Shown one piece after another: positions 29,933-42,095 of a stretch of 64,000 nt of DNA (position 1 is its first letter; each line of letters opens with the position of its first letter). The notes under the pieces are model-generated. The model was not told the DNA's origin and searched no databases. It worked only from the letters and a program-made list of their open reading frames with translations. This DNA is from Glossina fuscipes (Eukaryota > Arthropoda > Insecta > Diptera > Glossinidae): positions 14,665,174-14,729,173 of the forward strand of contig NW_023998416.1 in NCBI RefSeq assembly GCF_014805625.2, read 5' to 3'. A program made the translations under genes and the position numbers.

Positions 29933-30030
29933 CTATCATATGTAATAAGTTATCCTCGAATATATAGGAATCGTCGAAGCCACCAGTTAAAATTTCTGTT
30001 TTCATTTTTAACATGCTCGGCAACATCGAA
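29933..30030 (-). CDS. Hnf4: Alternative first coding exon of Hnf4
   Basis: On the minus strand an ATG at 30026 opens 31 codons, MLPSMLKMKTEILTGGFDDS and on to FEDNLLHMI, ending ATAG|GTAAAT at 29933. The exon ends in phase 1, exactly as exon 1 at 41917 does. Joined to shared exon 2, the split codon G|AA gives Glu and the protein would be 751 residues. Three in-frame ATGs lie at 30026, 30014 and 30005. A possible acceptor, TTTTTCAATCAG, ends at 30031, so the 5' UTR may be spliced from further upstream. Alternative N termini from separate promoters are well known for HNF4 genes in mammals and flies; they change the A/B region and so the AF-1 activity. The acidic-aromatic patch FDDSYIFED would suit an activation domain (inference). 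No other call fits the phase, donor and codon content this well. Confidence 0.75.
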
Positions 30031-30077
30031 CTGATTGAAAAATGTTTTCGTTTCTATTGTTTATTTTTATTAAATTT

Positions 30078-30084
30078 ATTTAAT

Positions 30085-30114
<30 letters not shown>
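30078..30114. repeat. (TTTA)n microsatellite
   Basis: About nine TTTA units. Related T/A tetranucleotide tracts lie near 30525-30560, 31535-31553 and 45695-45720. Confidence 0.9.
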
Positions 30115-30116
<2 letters not shown>

Positions 30117-31599
30117 TTTTTCTTTTTTGTAAATTTTTTATAAATTTTTGTAAATTTTTTGTGGAAGGAATTCCAATTACAGTTAATGTACTTTTTCAAG
30201 TGTAAAACTTGTAAATGTGACAAAATAAAATTTAAAAAAAAAGAAAAAATGTTTGTTAAAAGTTCAAATAGAAATCACCTTATCACAAACACATATATGC
30301 AAATTTATTCATTCAGCGGCACAAACGTACTCATATGGAGGTTCATTTACAGACGCGCACTACATAAGTACGCATTGTTATAGTAACGTACTTGCATTTA
30401 CAAGTTTAATGCATATTTCATAAGAAAAATGAAAATAAAACGAAAAATTTTTTGCAAACAGACGTAAAGGCGTGTAGTGAAGTTTTTTTTTTTTCGCTTT
30501 TTCCAACTTATTTCACTTTATTTTATTTATATATTTATTTATTTATTTATTTTTTTATTTATTTTTTTTGTTTTTATTTTCTTGAAGTATCCACAAATAT
30601 TTATTTGTAAGTTTAATTTGTTGTTATTGTTATTGTTGTTGTTGTTGTTTGATTCTAATTTATTTTAATATATTAATGATGCAATTGACTAAACTTCATT
30701 TGATGCTTCATACACTTCAAATAATATGTCAATTGATTGTTGGGATAGTATTGTTTTTCTTTGATGCTTTAATAGTCTCCCTCTTAAGCCGGTCTTGAGA
30801 AGAAAATGTTCTAAAATTGTTTGCATGCCACACAGAAAAATAATAAAAAGATTTACTTTGACATGGAAGATTTTTTACGTCATGTTCTAATTTCTGTTTG
30901 TTTTCCTCTTCTTTTTTTTTTGTTTCAAGTTCAAGATTGATTTTCATTTCACGTTATTTCTGCCATTTTTCAAAGTTTATTTTTGAATATTGAAAAATAA
31001 TTATTGTCTGCCTGTCGTCTGGCTATCTTTATATGCCAAACAAACAAACTTTTTGCTTTAATAATAAATAATATTGCGTTTGTTTCTCTTCTCTGTCTTT
31101 TTCTTATTTTTTTTTTTTATTTTTATTTTTTTTAGATCACTATAGAAGTGCTTGAGAGTGTTTGACTGAAAACTGTGCCTATAACACATAAATCCGTTCC
31201 TTGCATTGTTTCGCAATATAGTCTGTCTGTTATATTTTCCTCTATGGGATATTCTTTCACTGTCGCTTCTATGTTCTGCTGCTCTTTTATTCTTTTTATA
31301 TGTGTACTAAGAATATATAAATTCACGTTCACGATCGTTATGTTCTAATGCAAAACGCCGACTAAACCTGCAAATGTTGTCGACACGTACTAAACTGTAT
31401 TTTATTTTGCCATGCCGTGTATTGTATTGTTGATAGTGGAAATCAGTCGTCGGTCTTGGCAAAATTGTTAACAACACACACCAAAAGCAAAAAAAAAAAA
31501 AAAATTAAAATAAGAAATGAAACAAAAAAAAAAAATAAATAAATAAATAAATAAAAGTAAAGAAAAAAATTACGATTACGACCGCTTAGGGTGGGCAAA

Positions 31600-31870
31600 G
31601 ACAAACGCTGCACTCAATATTATAAAAGTCGTTGCACTGACCGTTATAGTCGACGCTGCTGTCGTCTATGCCGTCCACGTTATTGGCTATTATCGTTAGA
31701 TTTTTTTTCCGTTTCTGTTATCGTGTCTCAGTCTAGAGACTATTATTAAGATCTTGCCGGCCCCTTTGGCTGTCTAAGCAGAGTGTTAACAGAGAGCGCG
31801 TTGTCTAGTGCTGCGCGAGAGTAAATGAGAAGAAGAACACCACGACACAATACAATCCGCCGAACGATCA
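31600..31870 (-). promoter_or_regulatory. Candidate internal Hnf4 promoter region
   Basis: A locally C/G-richer patch with several CpG steps (GTCGACGCTG, GCCGTCCACG, GAGCGCG) lies 1.6 kb upstream of the alternative first exon. Inr-like TCAGTG occurs on the minus strand near 31640. A plus-strand TATAAAAG is also present, so direction is uncertain. The evidence is only position and composition. Confidence 0.25.
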
Positions 31871-34344
31871 TTATCATGTCGTTGTTGCTGTTGTTGTTGT
31901 TGTTATTGTTTATATTGTGAGTTAAAGATATACTTATTCTTATCACTAGAGAGAATTAATCGAACAACGAAATGTTTTTCTTTTCTTATTACACTTGTTG
32001 TTGCTCATTCTTTGACAAATTTCTTTTTTCAAGGGCCAACAAAATAAGAATTTTTAAATCAAATATTTTTTCAGCGCCTCTAAGAAATTGTGTGTGTTAT
32101 GTATTTGTTAGATCGTTTGTAACGTATGTATGCGCGGAACTCATACATTATAATATCATTAAATGAGGAAATATCCTAAGCGGGCTTGAAAATTTGACAG
32201 TTATTCACTAATCTTGCGAGATTTTGGCTCAAGTATTTCTTGCTGATGGGTAAGATTAGATAAATATTGCAATTGGAGTAAGAAAATTGTGCCATAGTTT
32301 AACTTCACCAGATTAGCTTAATTAACTTCTGAATTTCTTCCGCATTTGAATGAAAAATTGATTTACTTACATAACAATTTTGGTTAACAAATATTTTTGT
32401 TTTTAATCTCTATTAAGTTTTAACAAGAAATGCCAAGAGATTTGAAGAGCGAGCCAAACTTAATCGCAAAAGTATGCCAAACACTTTTGTAATTGTCCCT
32501 AGACGTTAACATGCCTTTATTTATAACGTAAATCTTTCCGTAACATTATTAACTTCATTAATTGATCATGATATCTAAATGTATGCAATCTATAAATGCG
32601 TAGATATGTAATCTGGACTGGTAGCGACAAAAACAATAATAACGCAGTTCTGTACAAGTACTTATTGCCACCAGGGTTCTGATTACTTTTTTTTATTTTG
32701 AGACTGAGGTGGACGTAAATAAACGTTTTTACGAAACACGATCACTTAACAACGACGCAACATTAACACACAAACAAAAAAATCAACAATTCAATCAAGC
32801 AATTATAATAAGACTTTAAATACTACACTTAAAAAAAAAAAAAAAAAAGTTGCTTTCGCTTTTGCATTGGCTTTCGTTGTTTTCCCGAGAGTTTGGAAAA
32901 CGTGACACTTTCCTTTATGACGACTTTCAACTTTAACTTTCCAGATAAGTAACGGGTATCCGTACTATCGAATCATTTAATCACAAGGACTAATAATAGC
33001 TTCTAGTTGATATCATGCGAAACTTATTACGTAAACGGAGAATCTATAATATTTGCCGAAATAGATTTTCTCTAAGTGTATATATTAAGTCGAAATGGCA
33101 AAGTAAAACTAACTATTTACCAGCTTTTTATTTTGCACTCATACAAAGTGTTTAATAACGATTGGTGGTGGCCTTAAGTTATTAAATCCGTCGTTAGCAC
33201 GAGCTTAGCTAACATCATATGCAAGTAATCTATACAAACAGGTTTCTATCTATTTGCAATAAATGAATCTTTGTTAGTGTTATTATTAACTTGTAAGGGA
33301 ATGATTTTAAAGCATTACTCGCATATTAATGTCATACCATCCAGATGGTCAACTAAATGACAAGATGTACCATTGATTCAATATTGACTGCGGATGTAAT
33401 CAGAGCATATGCGTTAATAAAAACCATATAAGTTATTGTTACAGCAATAATGAAGACTATCGTTCATAGCACCTTTTTATTATGATTTCAATGGTCATTC
33501 ATAACAGATGATTACCACTTTTCATCTGTTTAATAAGATTAAAGTACGTAACGGTCACTTTGTTCTTTCTTACATTTGTAATCGATATTAAATGGATTTC
33601 CATCCACGTCAAACGATCAACTAAGAAGTAAACATTCTTTCATGTACATTGGTTGCATGAAAACTTGAACTTTTGAATTTGTGAACATTCGCGTTAACAT
33701 TCTTAGAATTTTTTTTTTGCTACGGCAGGAAAATTGCGATGGGTAGACAATAAAATGAAAATGGCTTAGATAAAACCACATTTTAAGTCATTCATTATTT
33801 ATGTGGAAACATAATAATCAAGACTATTATGCTCATATTACAAAATTACTGATAATACCTATGAATAGAAATACTTATGATATGTTTGACCTTGACTTTG
33901 ATTTCTAACTAGATGCAGATCAATAAGTTGAACTAGAACTGTCTTTTATCTTCAATTTCTTCACATTTCTAGTGGACGTAGGGACAAACTAATTTAATAC
34001 AAATCATGACATACAAGATCAACTTGGTACATATGAATTAAAAAGGTTTTACGCTACTACAAGCTACTGGGAAGGATTCTTTTCCATTCTATTTTCTAGG
34101 AATTTCATTATGCTCCATTTTCTTTAAGACTAGGTAACGATATGTACTGTAGCAACTGATCAAGTCGGAATCGCTTTCAAATAAGTGTTAGATGTTTATT
34201 TCTTAAGGTAAATCTATTATTTTAAGTGTTAGTTTCAAGACGTTTGAGACACTCAGAAGGAAGCTTCAGACACTCTAAATTACTTATATACATGTCCTAT
34301 ATCTTAAAATATATATAGTTTTTTTAAGCTGTCACATATTTAGC

Positions 34345-34510
34345 GAATGTCTCCTGTATGTCCGTGGTGAGGAAGTCTTTGCTTAAGAGGAAAGCATATC
34401 AGTAAGAATTATGCCTTCACCATCTTTAGCATTTAGTACAATTACGACCAAGTGTGGTTAAACCGCACTGAGCTTTGACCCGCTGAAAATCGACCTAGTG
34501 GGAGCCCTTG
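34345..34510 (+). repeat. Family B short dispersed element (copy 5)
   Basis: GAATTATGCCTTCACCATC, AGTACAATTACGACCAAGTG and ACCGCACTGAGCTTTGACCC match copy 1's TTACGCCTTTACC, ATTACGATC and ACCGCAGTGAGACTTAAAGC. Confidence 0.5.
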
Positions 34511-35199
34511 GCAATGGGGCAGTCCCAATGTTAGATCCATATCAAGCCATGTCTGTCTGTCCGTATACGTTTAGATGTACGTTAAAGGTTCTCTCAATGG
34601 TAAGAATGATTGTATCAAAGTCAAATTTGTCAGAAGCATTGGAAACTTGCACTTGGCATGTTGGTGGCGGAAATGGACAAAAACGATTAAAAAACTCGCC
34701 CTCGAACAATCCGAACACACCCTATTTTCAAAAGCATAAATATTGTTTTTTTTTTCTCATTATTTATAAATTACAACAACGATATATTCTAAGGGTGATC
34801 TGTAGATGCCTGCAAATAAAAAAAAATCGCTATGTTCATATGATATTAAAAATATCAGAAGTTTATTTTTGAATTTTTTTTTAAAGCAAAAGCAGTGGGT
34901 GCGAAAGATTTGACATGGCTACAATTTTGTATTCCCTTTTTCTGTCTAATTCTTAGCGTATTTTCGTAGACGACAAGACGCGCTCTTGACTGCGCTGTAC
35001 TTTTACAATCGTTTCTTTTGCTGACAGTTATCTAAATTCGTCGTGAACATAATCTTTCCAATTGGTTTACATTATTATTGTAAATTAATTCGTGTGCACA
35101 GTACATATTCAAAATAGAAAAAATGGAAAGTTAAGTCCTCATCTTTTGTGTCATTATCTTTAAAAAAGCTACTGAAGTTTTCAAATTCCAAACAAAGCG

Positions 35200-35700
35200 T
35201 GAATTATGCCTTTAACCGTTAGAAAAAAGTTAGGAAGAACATCACTGTGTATTTCTTCTTCATTTTTTTTGTACCGATCACCGAAGGTTGGGGGATGTAT
35301 TCATTTTATCAAGACGTTTGCCACGTCCAGAAGGAAGGCTGAGAGACCCCACAAAGCATATATCCTGAGTCGATTTAAGCATGTCCGTCCGTTTGTCTGT
35401 CCATTTGTGGGTCTGCGTAACTGTGTAGCATCTGCGGTAAATATTCTTCCGTTCGCAAAAATGGAAATATCGCCTACAAAGTCGCAAAAAAATGGGAAAA
35501 TAATCCCTCACTTCTCAATGAACACGCCTATAGCGCTCATGCGTCATCGCAACAAAAATGGTCAACACCTTTGCTTTTTGTGTTTTTCGCTTGGAATCAG
35601 CCGCACCCATCCAATATTATTCTTGTTAGACTTTTTTAGTCTGTCAGGACAGGAGTTAGTTTAGGGTATAAAAGATTCGGTCACGAGCGAATATATTTTT
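35200..35700 (+). repeat. CCGTCCGTTTGTCTGTCC-type dispersed repeat
   Basis: Contains GTACCGATC, a GTCCGTCCGTTTGTCTGTCC block, and ends in GGGTATAAAAGATTCGG followed by TTTCTTACTTG. This is the layout of common fly dispersed repeats related to family A. A 152-codon open frame across it (35206-35664) reads through the repeat blocks and I do not take it as a gene. Confidence 0.6.
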
Positions 35701-35819
35701 CTTACTTGTTTCTTGTGCATTCAAATCTTTTTCAGTTCTTTTCGCTCCCCCAAATAGTTGGTATCCTTTTTTACACGATATATAAAATTTTTGGCATAAG
35801 GGTATATTAAGTTGGTGCG

Positions 35820-35970
35820 GATGTCTGCAACACGCACGCTGACTTGAGAAAGACTCAATTTTTCTTATACCGATCGAGTCAGGAAGTAATTCTGTCCGTC
35901 TTGTTTTCTCTTGTCTTGGCCCAAAGATGAGAGCTCGTTGAACATGGTATTAAGGTATGGTAGGCTATTT
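35820..35970 (+). repeat. Family A dispersed repeat, left part
   Basis: GACTTGAGAAAGACTC, TTATACCGATCGAGTCAGG and CTGTCCGTCTTGTTTTC are present in order; the right-hand half is missing. Confidence 0.6.
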
Positions 35971-38674
35971 AATAGTGGGACATGTTTTACGCTATTGTTT
36001 TTACGCGTTTTTAGATAAATTTATTCTATTACAACATTTAATCTACATTAGATTTCCTTTTTGTTTGTTTAATAAGACCGGGAAAAAGGGACCTGGTAAA
36101 CGAACATCCTACATATAAAATATATAAGAGGATTGGGATTAATTTAGGTTGGGTTGTAATCTCAGAGAATTGTAAGGCAGAATTTTTTCGAGTAAACAAA
36201 TTATTTAGCGCAAATTGTTTCGCCAGATTTCGGCAGTCTACCACTGTCTCATATCTAATATTTAATGCATAAAATGCATAGTGCCTGTTGTCTCTTTTAG
36301 ACTGTTACAAAAATCGTATATTTGATAAAAGGACTCCGCAAGACGCAACATTCTAACAATGGTGAAAGCCAATAAACGCTCACGATAGTTTAACTACTGA
36401 CGCAGCTGGTCGCTTGTGGATAGATAAACAACACTTTTCATGAAAATATCACTATAAAATATGATATTGGCAAATCCCTTCTAATAGGGGTATATAAATA
36501 AAGCCTCTAAGGCAGATAGGATCAACCGAGTCAAGGGAATTGGATCGTAATATTGAAACGGACAAGGCAAGAAGAAGTAGATATAAGTTTCAGCAGATAG
36601 TTTATGAATACATATCCTAAGAATTGTTTACCTAGAACGTCACAATATTGGGGTACGAACTTAATCTCAAAAGGGTTTGAATTGCAGCTTAAAATCACAA
36701 AAGACAGTTCACATAACAGCATATTAAATATTTGTAAATTCTCTAAAGCTCCCGAAGCAATTCGATATGTAATTCATATATTGAAGAAGTATTTATATGT
36801 ACGCCATGTATTTTACATTTCATTTGAAAAAATATCATAAAAATGATCATTTCAGCCCACTTATCATACACAAAAGCACTTGGGGACGTCAGATGTATTC
36901 TCCTTACATCAAACGGGCAATAATTGTTGTTTAAGAAGTCGCTTAACGAAATATGGGTTTAACGCACATGCGCGAAACGTAACAGTGGGTTCATTGTTTT
37001 CTTGAGAAATTTTACCAATTTCTGTACGCTGCACAATTATGTAAGTTTTGCATTCCCTTAATAATGGCGAGGTTCAAACAATATATTAAGAGAAAATCTG
37101 ATCGAAATCTCAATTAGAAGTTTGTTTTATTTACACCTATTTTCGGAATCCTAAAATCAATTCTTAACAATAAAACATCCAATTGATATCGGAAAGATAG
37201 TCTTAATAGTACTACAGTTCTAGAAATAATAATAATAATAATAATATATCGGAAAGTTATAAACAGAATAATGAAACTAATATATCTGCAGCATTGGTGG
37301 ATATAAAAATGCAAAATCATGCTTTCCAGGCGAATTTCAAAATGAATGATATGAATATGTATTGTCGAAATGCATATATATGCATGCCGGTATATCTATT
37401 CTGAGTCAAGCTAAAACCGTGCTGCTCATGTTGAGAATGAATCATATTTTCCCCTATAGTTTTACATATGTACTTACTTACCTACGTAAAATATGTAAGT
37501 TTCTTAATGCAATTCTTTTTGTTGTTATTGTTATTGTTGTCGTCGCCGTCGCCGTTGTTTTCATTATAGTACGAAAAAAAAGCTACTAATCATATGGCAA
37601 CAAAGCGATCATGCAGCGCACATGCATATCATACAAAAATAATTATTAAAAATGTTTTCTTATTAAATAAATAACAACATTTATCGTCATCGTCATACGT
37701 GTGTACGTATGTAAGATATGAATTGATATACGAATAGAGTAGGTTTTCGAATATGTGGGGATTTTACGATGTTTATGGGATTGATTGCAAAACTGATATT
37801 CAAGTACGAATATTTTGAACAATTTTTTAGGGCGGATATGTTTTAGTTAACTACGTACGTGATGTTGATAAAAAATTAGGTGTTGTCATATGGGTGTCCG
37901 GTAGGTAGATCTAGGATTTTGATTTTCAAAGTCGTTGTTTGAAAAAGTAAAATTTTTTCAGAATTAGGGAAACATTTGATACACAGAACAATTGCTTTCG
38001 CCTCTTCCAATAGCGCATTGGAATTCTTCATTCCATTCCTCTTTTAAGGGATAATTCTAAGAGCCTCTTCGTACGTATAGCGGAGAAAATTTCCATCAGC
38101 TATGACTTCTTTAGCAAATCTCTCATCTCATATATACATGCATATACTTTGTTACAAAGTAACTGATAAAATTAGTATGACATCGCGTCTCGAGGATAGC
38201 AATAAAGAATGTCGTCATTACAGCTATGAATATGTAAAATAAGAGGTAGACGGCCGCCTTCGATTCGAACGAATTTGAAATACTCGACAATATCTTACCT
38301 AAATTTGAAGTTCGACTTATCTCATGCCTTGAATCACATAATAAATAAATCTAAGGAACATTTGTATAGGAGCGAAAGCCATAACATATATATATATATA
38401 TATATAAAAGATTTAGTAATTATGTTTGTATGTGAGTTTCAAACTTTTCTTTAGTTACGGTTTCAAAGAAATCAAACTCGAACCAAATCGTTTTAATATT
38501 TAATATTCATACCATAGCTAAGAGTATGTGCATAGACTGTCGCTACCAGTCCATAACTCGTCCCAGGCTAGTTAAAAATTTTATGCCTTCATCTGGTAAA
38601 ACATAGATTGCCAGATCCTTAGAATATATACTCAAGATATTGTGAATATTAGCTTTTTTTAATGACGAGCGTAC

Positions 38675-38701
38675 AAAAAAAAAAAAAAAAAAAAAAAAAA
38701 A
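38675..38701. repeat. Poly-A tract
   Basis: A run of 27 A. Long A or T runs also lie at 24546-24566, 41677-41697, 45833-45851, 13332-13348 and 54091-54108; none adjoins a recognisable retroelement body. Confidence 0.9.
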
Positions 38702-38782
38702 CTACTTGTCAAGTGTTCATATAAAATGTTATTGTATTTTGTTATATTGTCATTGTGTTCCATTCTGTCCTGCATAACTGAT

Positions 38783-38809
38783 TGACTGACTGACTGACTG
38801 ACTGACTGC
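38783..38809. repeat. (TGAC)n microsatellite
   Basis: About six GACT units followed by TTGCCTGCCTG. Confidence 0.9.
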
Positions 38810-40639
38810 TTGCCTGCCTGGTTGACCGAGTAAGGGCTCTTCAGTTTACACTGTAATCGCTGAATATTTTCTGCCCATTCCCTGTTACGCAACACATTCA
38901 TTTGCAATAATAAAATCACGTATGTTGATGATGTTAGGCTTTAAACACATACACGCAGCATGCGCATACACATACACGTTTACTTTTACATTAATTTTCA
39001 GGTTTTTTCTGTCTTTTCTTCTTCTCAGTGACAATACAAAATTGCGATCACTGCTGAATTGTCGTGTGGTTGTATTAGTTTACAAAGGCGTTGAAGGAAT
39101 GAAAACAGAATGCTAAACTTTCTTCGATTTGACATGTTGTTGCGCTCCTGTACGTTTGGTTTCATGTACGCGCGAGTAGTTTTGTACGATTTTTGAGTGC
39201 ACACAAACATGAGGTAAAAAGGCAACAAAAACACATTCAGTAAACGTCATCAGAACTTGTATAACATATGAATAAGTCTATGTTATGTTTGGCTTAGTGC
39301 GAATCGCTTTCTACTCACCATACATCATAGGGTAATAACTTACTATTCACCTATTAATGAAATAAATAGTAACTCCCACTAGTGATATACAAATAATAGT
39401 ATTTTCATAAGTCGTCTATCACTTTACCGATACATGGGCGTTAAAACGCTTTCTGTATACTAAGGTCACACGTTAACTTGCTCGGGGAGATCAACTTGCA
39501 GGTGTATAATACACGGACGGGGCCAATGAAAACTTTTCAAAGAAAATCTTTCTTCTGAACACTAGAAGACAGATCTTTGATTTAAGAGTTAATTTAATTA
39601 TATTCATTTTTTACTCGATGGGGAAAAAAACAAAATTCTAAGAGCATCCTTATTATTCCACGTAAAAGTTCGATCTTATAATTGTGATCTGAGCAAAGCA
39701 ACAAACGCAAGGCACACTGATGTATGTATTTACGTTGGATTAGCTTTTCTTACTACTCAAATTTATCCACGATATATAAATCGCCTGGAAGTGTCTCAAC
39801 ACGGAATGGTTGTAGAATTAACGTTAATTGAAGTTTTGATACATCACTCTTCTAATAATAGAAACGTAAAAGTAAATACATTCTCCCGTTGAACTAATTT
39901 GTAAGAAACGTACTTCAGCTTTCCCTAGGCAACGTCGGATTACATTACAATGCAGGCGATCATCTTAGAGAAGACGAACTAGACTAGATATGTTTCCTCG
40001 AATAGAAAAGCACTTATCAAATATGGGTGGGCGGAGGAAGCCAGCAAAATTAATTACTCTACAATTGTTATCGAAAAGGCTAGTGTTCTTCTATTGTTTT
40101 CTAACTAAGATTTTTAGGAGACGACATTTCAGAAGACAATGTTAGTTACTTTGTTTTGATTATTAGGCATTGATGTAAGAAGTTATAGGCTCGTTGGTCA
40201 AGCAATCGTCCGTTCCGTTGAGAATATCCCTCATACTGATATAGGAGATCCTTCTGTAGCGCTAAGCGACTTGCCCGCGGAAGAATGTTTCAGAGCCTTG
40301 ATTATGGGCCCGGCTGATGCTGAAGACTACAATTAAAACGCAACTGAAACCAAATGAAGTTTTTCGTCGCGAGTATGGAGATGTTACGAACATTTGATGA
40401 ATTAATTATAGCCTTAAAAAGCCGCACTATATGAAACCGCGCATTCAATTATCAGACCTCAGCTTAGGCATCCCGTCAGCTTAACCGAGGATAGATATTC
40501 TCATATGCACGAAATTCTTGTCTGAAAGGTTGTTTTGTTAACAAAGAAGAACGAAATTTAACGAAGGATATCGAATTTTTAGATCTTGTGATGATTTTAT
40601 AATTTTTAAAATAAAATAATGGCTGCCACATGCTGCGAT

Positions 40640-40800
40640 GAAAGGGTCAACTACCAAGCCATTTGCTGGCGGGTTCTGGTTCCAGCACAATTTGATCATT
40701 CGTAGTTGCAGCTATAGTGAGTCGGGAGCAGTCACCGGTTGGGCATAAACGCATTAGACTTCGGCGATTCCCTATCTCTCTGTTATACGTATAGGAGACA
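40640..40800 (-). repeat. Family B short dispersed element (copy 6)
   Basis: On the minus strand: TTATGCCCAACCGGTGACTG, then CGACTCACTATAGCTGC and AACTACGAATGATC, the family B order in reverse orientation to the other five copies. Confidence 0.55.
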
Positions 40801-41916
40801 TCCCGTGAGTGATGGGCAATGGAAAGAAGACAGACAGATGAATATTTTACTATACATTCTGGTCGGGAATAAATATATGTCAGTTTATGGGGTTTTGAAT
40901 GCGTATATTTCTATGCCTTACAATGATTTTGCAAATCTAATGTACTCCTATGATGAGTAAAAAGCAATTCCGAGAATTATGGAAATTAGCGACAGCGGTG
41001 CTCAGCGATCAAAGAAGTGTTTGTGTGAGGTATCCCTATCCTATATTCGCCATATAAACGATTATTTGCTATTTTATTAAGCAAGACTTGATTTTATTTA
41101 TTCAACGCCAGTGAGCGTTCGCCGTAAATGCTTTTAAAAAAACTATGTAATTATTAGCAATAACTTATTTGTAATTTCCACGTTGTTGTTGTGCAGTAAT
41201 TGCAACTAAAGAGTACATTAAATATTTTACAATTTTTTTTATTTTTTTCTTATTCTACTTGAGTGCAATGTGACCGGCACAAAATTTGAAATTCATTGAG
41301 AATTTTGCTGTCTATCGAAGAAAGATTATTGGAAACGAAATGTGATTAACTCTAAGAATTCGCTCATAGGGAGTATAAAATTCGACCCTGCCGTAAATAG
41401 TCTATACATTTACGTTTATTTACATTTAATTTCTTTGATGGAATGTTTTAGTCGTCGCTATTAAAAGAAATTATTTACGAGATATTAAAAGGCTCGATTT
41501 CCGGCTGACGATGGTAATAAATATTATATCGTTCGTTAAATATCAGTCAACTGATTCATGATAGATTTTAATTGGTAAAGATTTTCCGGCTGCACAAACT
41601 TAATTGCGTTTTAAATGATTTTTTCCATAAATTTTCGCCGGATTTCCCCAGTAATTCATTTTTGAAAGAAGAAACATTTTTTTTTTTTTTTTTTTTGCTA
41701 TCAGCTGAAGTTAATTTATTGATTTGCAATTATACATAAAAAGAACGTACAGGCATATACGCACTCGAAACTAGGCAGACGCGTCTCTGACATTAGATTA
41801 AGGTTATCGCTAAAACGCGTACATTCATTGATTTGAATGCCATTACGCCTGCCTAAGTTTCTTCGTTAACTCGTCAATATTTCTAAAATTTTATGAAAAT
41901 TTCCTCCATAACTTAC

Positions 41917-42095
41917 CTGGATCGTGTTGACTATCCGTATCCATAATTTCATCTGTATTTCCAATAGCCAAGTTAATGCTAGTGTTCACGTCTTTCGGAT
42001 CCTTTGTTTTCGTCTTATTCATCATTCATGGCTGTCTCACTTGAGTCAACGTTTTATTAGATAATTCAACTCTAAATGGACAGACGGACAATCGC
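41917..42095 (-). CDS. Hnf4: First coding exon of Hnf4 (distal isoform)
   Basis: The exon runs from an acceptor TTATCATTGCAG|GCGATT (AG at 42097-42096) to the donor CCAG|GTAAGT at 41917. The ATG pair at 42025 and 42022 opens 36 codons starting MMNKTKTKDPKDVN and ending DTDSQHDP, plus one base. The split codon G|AA gives HDPEAESH, which matches the HDPESESH junction I know from Drosophila HNF4. About 70 bases of 5' UTR precede the ATG; the upstream acceptor shows that at least one non-coding exon lies further right. An ATG at 42029 opens only four codons before TAA, a tiny upstream frame overlapping the true start. The intron to the shared exons is 31.2 kb, unusually long for a fly and likely regulatory. 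Confidence 0.9.

Larger units (their letters stand above)
30031..41916 (-). other. Hnf4 intron between exon 1 and the alternative exon
   Basis: About 12 kb of intron that must also contain the promoter of the internal Hnf4 isoform. A patch at 31600-31870 is richer in C/G than its surroundings and has TATAAAAG (about 31621) and Inr-like CACTGACC. Family B copies lie at 34345 and 40640 and family A-type copies at 35200 and 35820. Coding-like scraps are noted at 37950-38130 (minus) and 40210-40440 (plus). Confidence 0.6.

Noticed and set aside
31746..31946. Minus-strand frame with an Asn run as another Hnf4 N-terminal exon
   Set aside because: The Asn run comes from a (TTG/TTA) microsatellite, and there is no phase-1 donor to join exon 2.
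35206..35664. 152-codon open frame on the plus strand
   Set aside because: It reads across the GTCCGTCCGTTTGTCTGTCC-type dispersed repeat and has no protein motif; the frame is a by-product of the repeat.
37465..37500. GTAAGTAAGT donor on the minus strand as an Hnf4 exon
   Set aside because: In the required phase the frame has a TAA a few codons upstream and no ATG.
38270..38310. TTTAG|GTAAGA donor on the minus strand as an Hnf4 exon
   Set aside because: The frame in the needed phase has no ATG before leaving coding-like sequence.
38783..38809. CRISPR-like tandem array
   Set aside because: It is a plain tetranucleotide microsatellite without spacers; no array of repeats and spacers occurs anywhere in the window.
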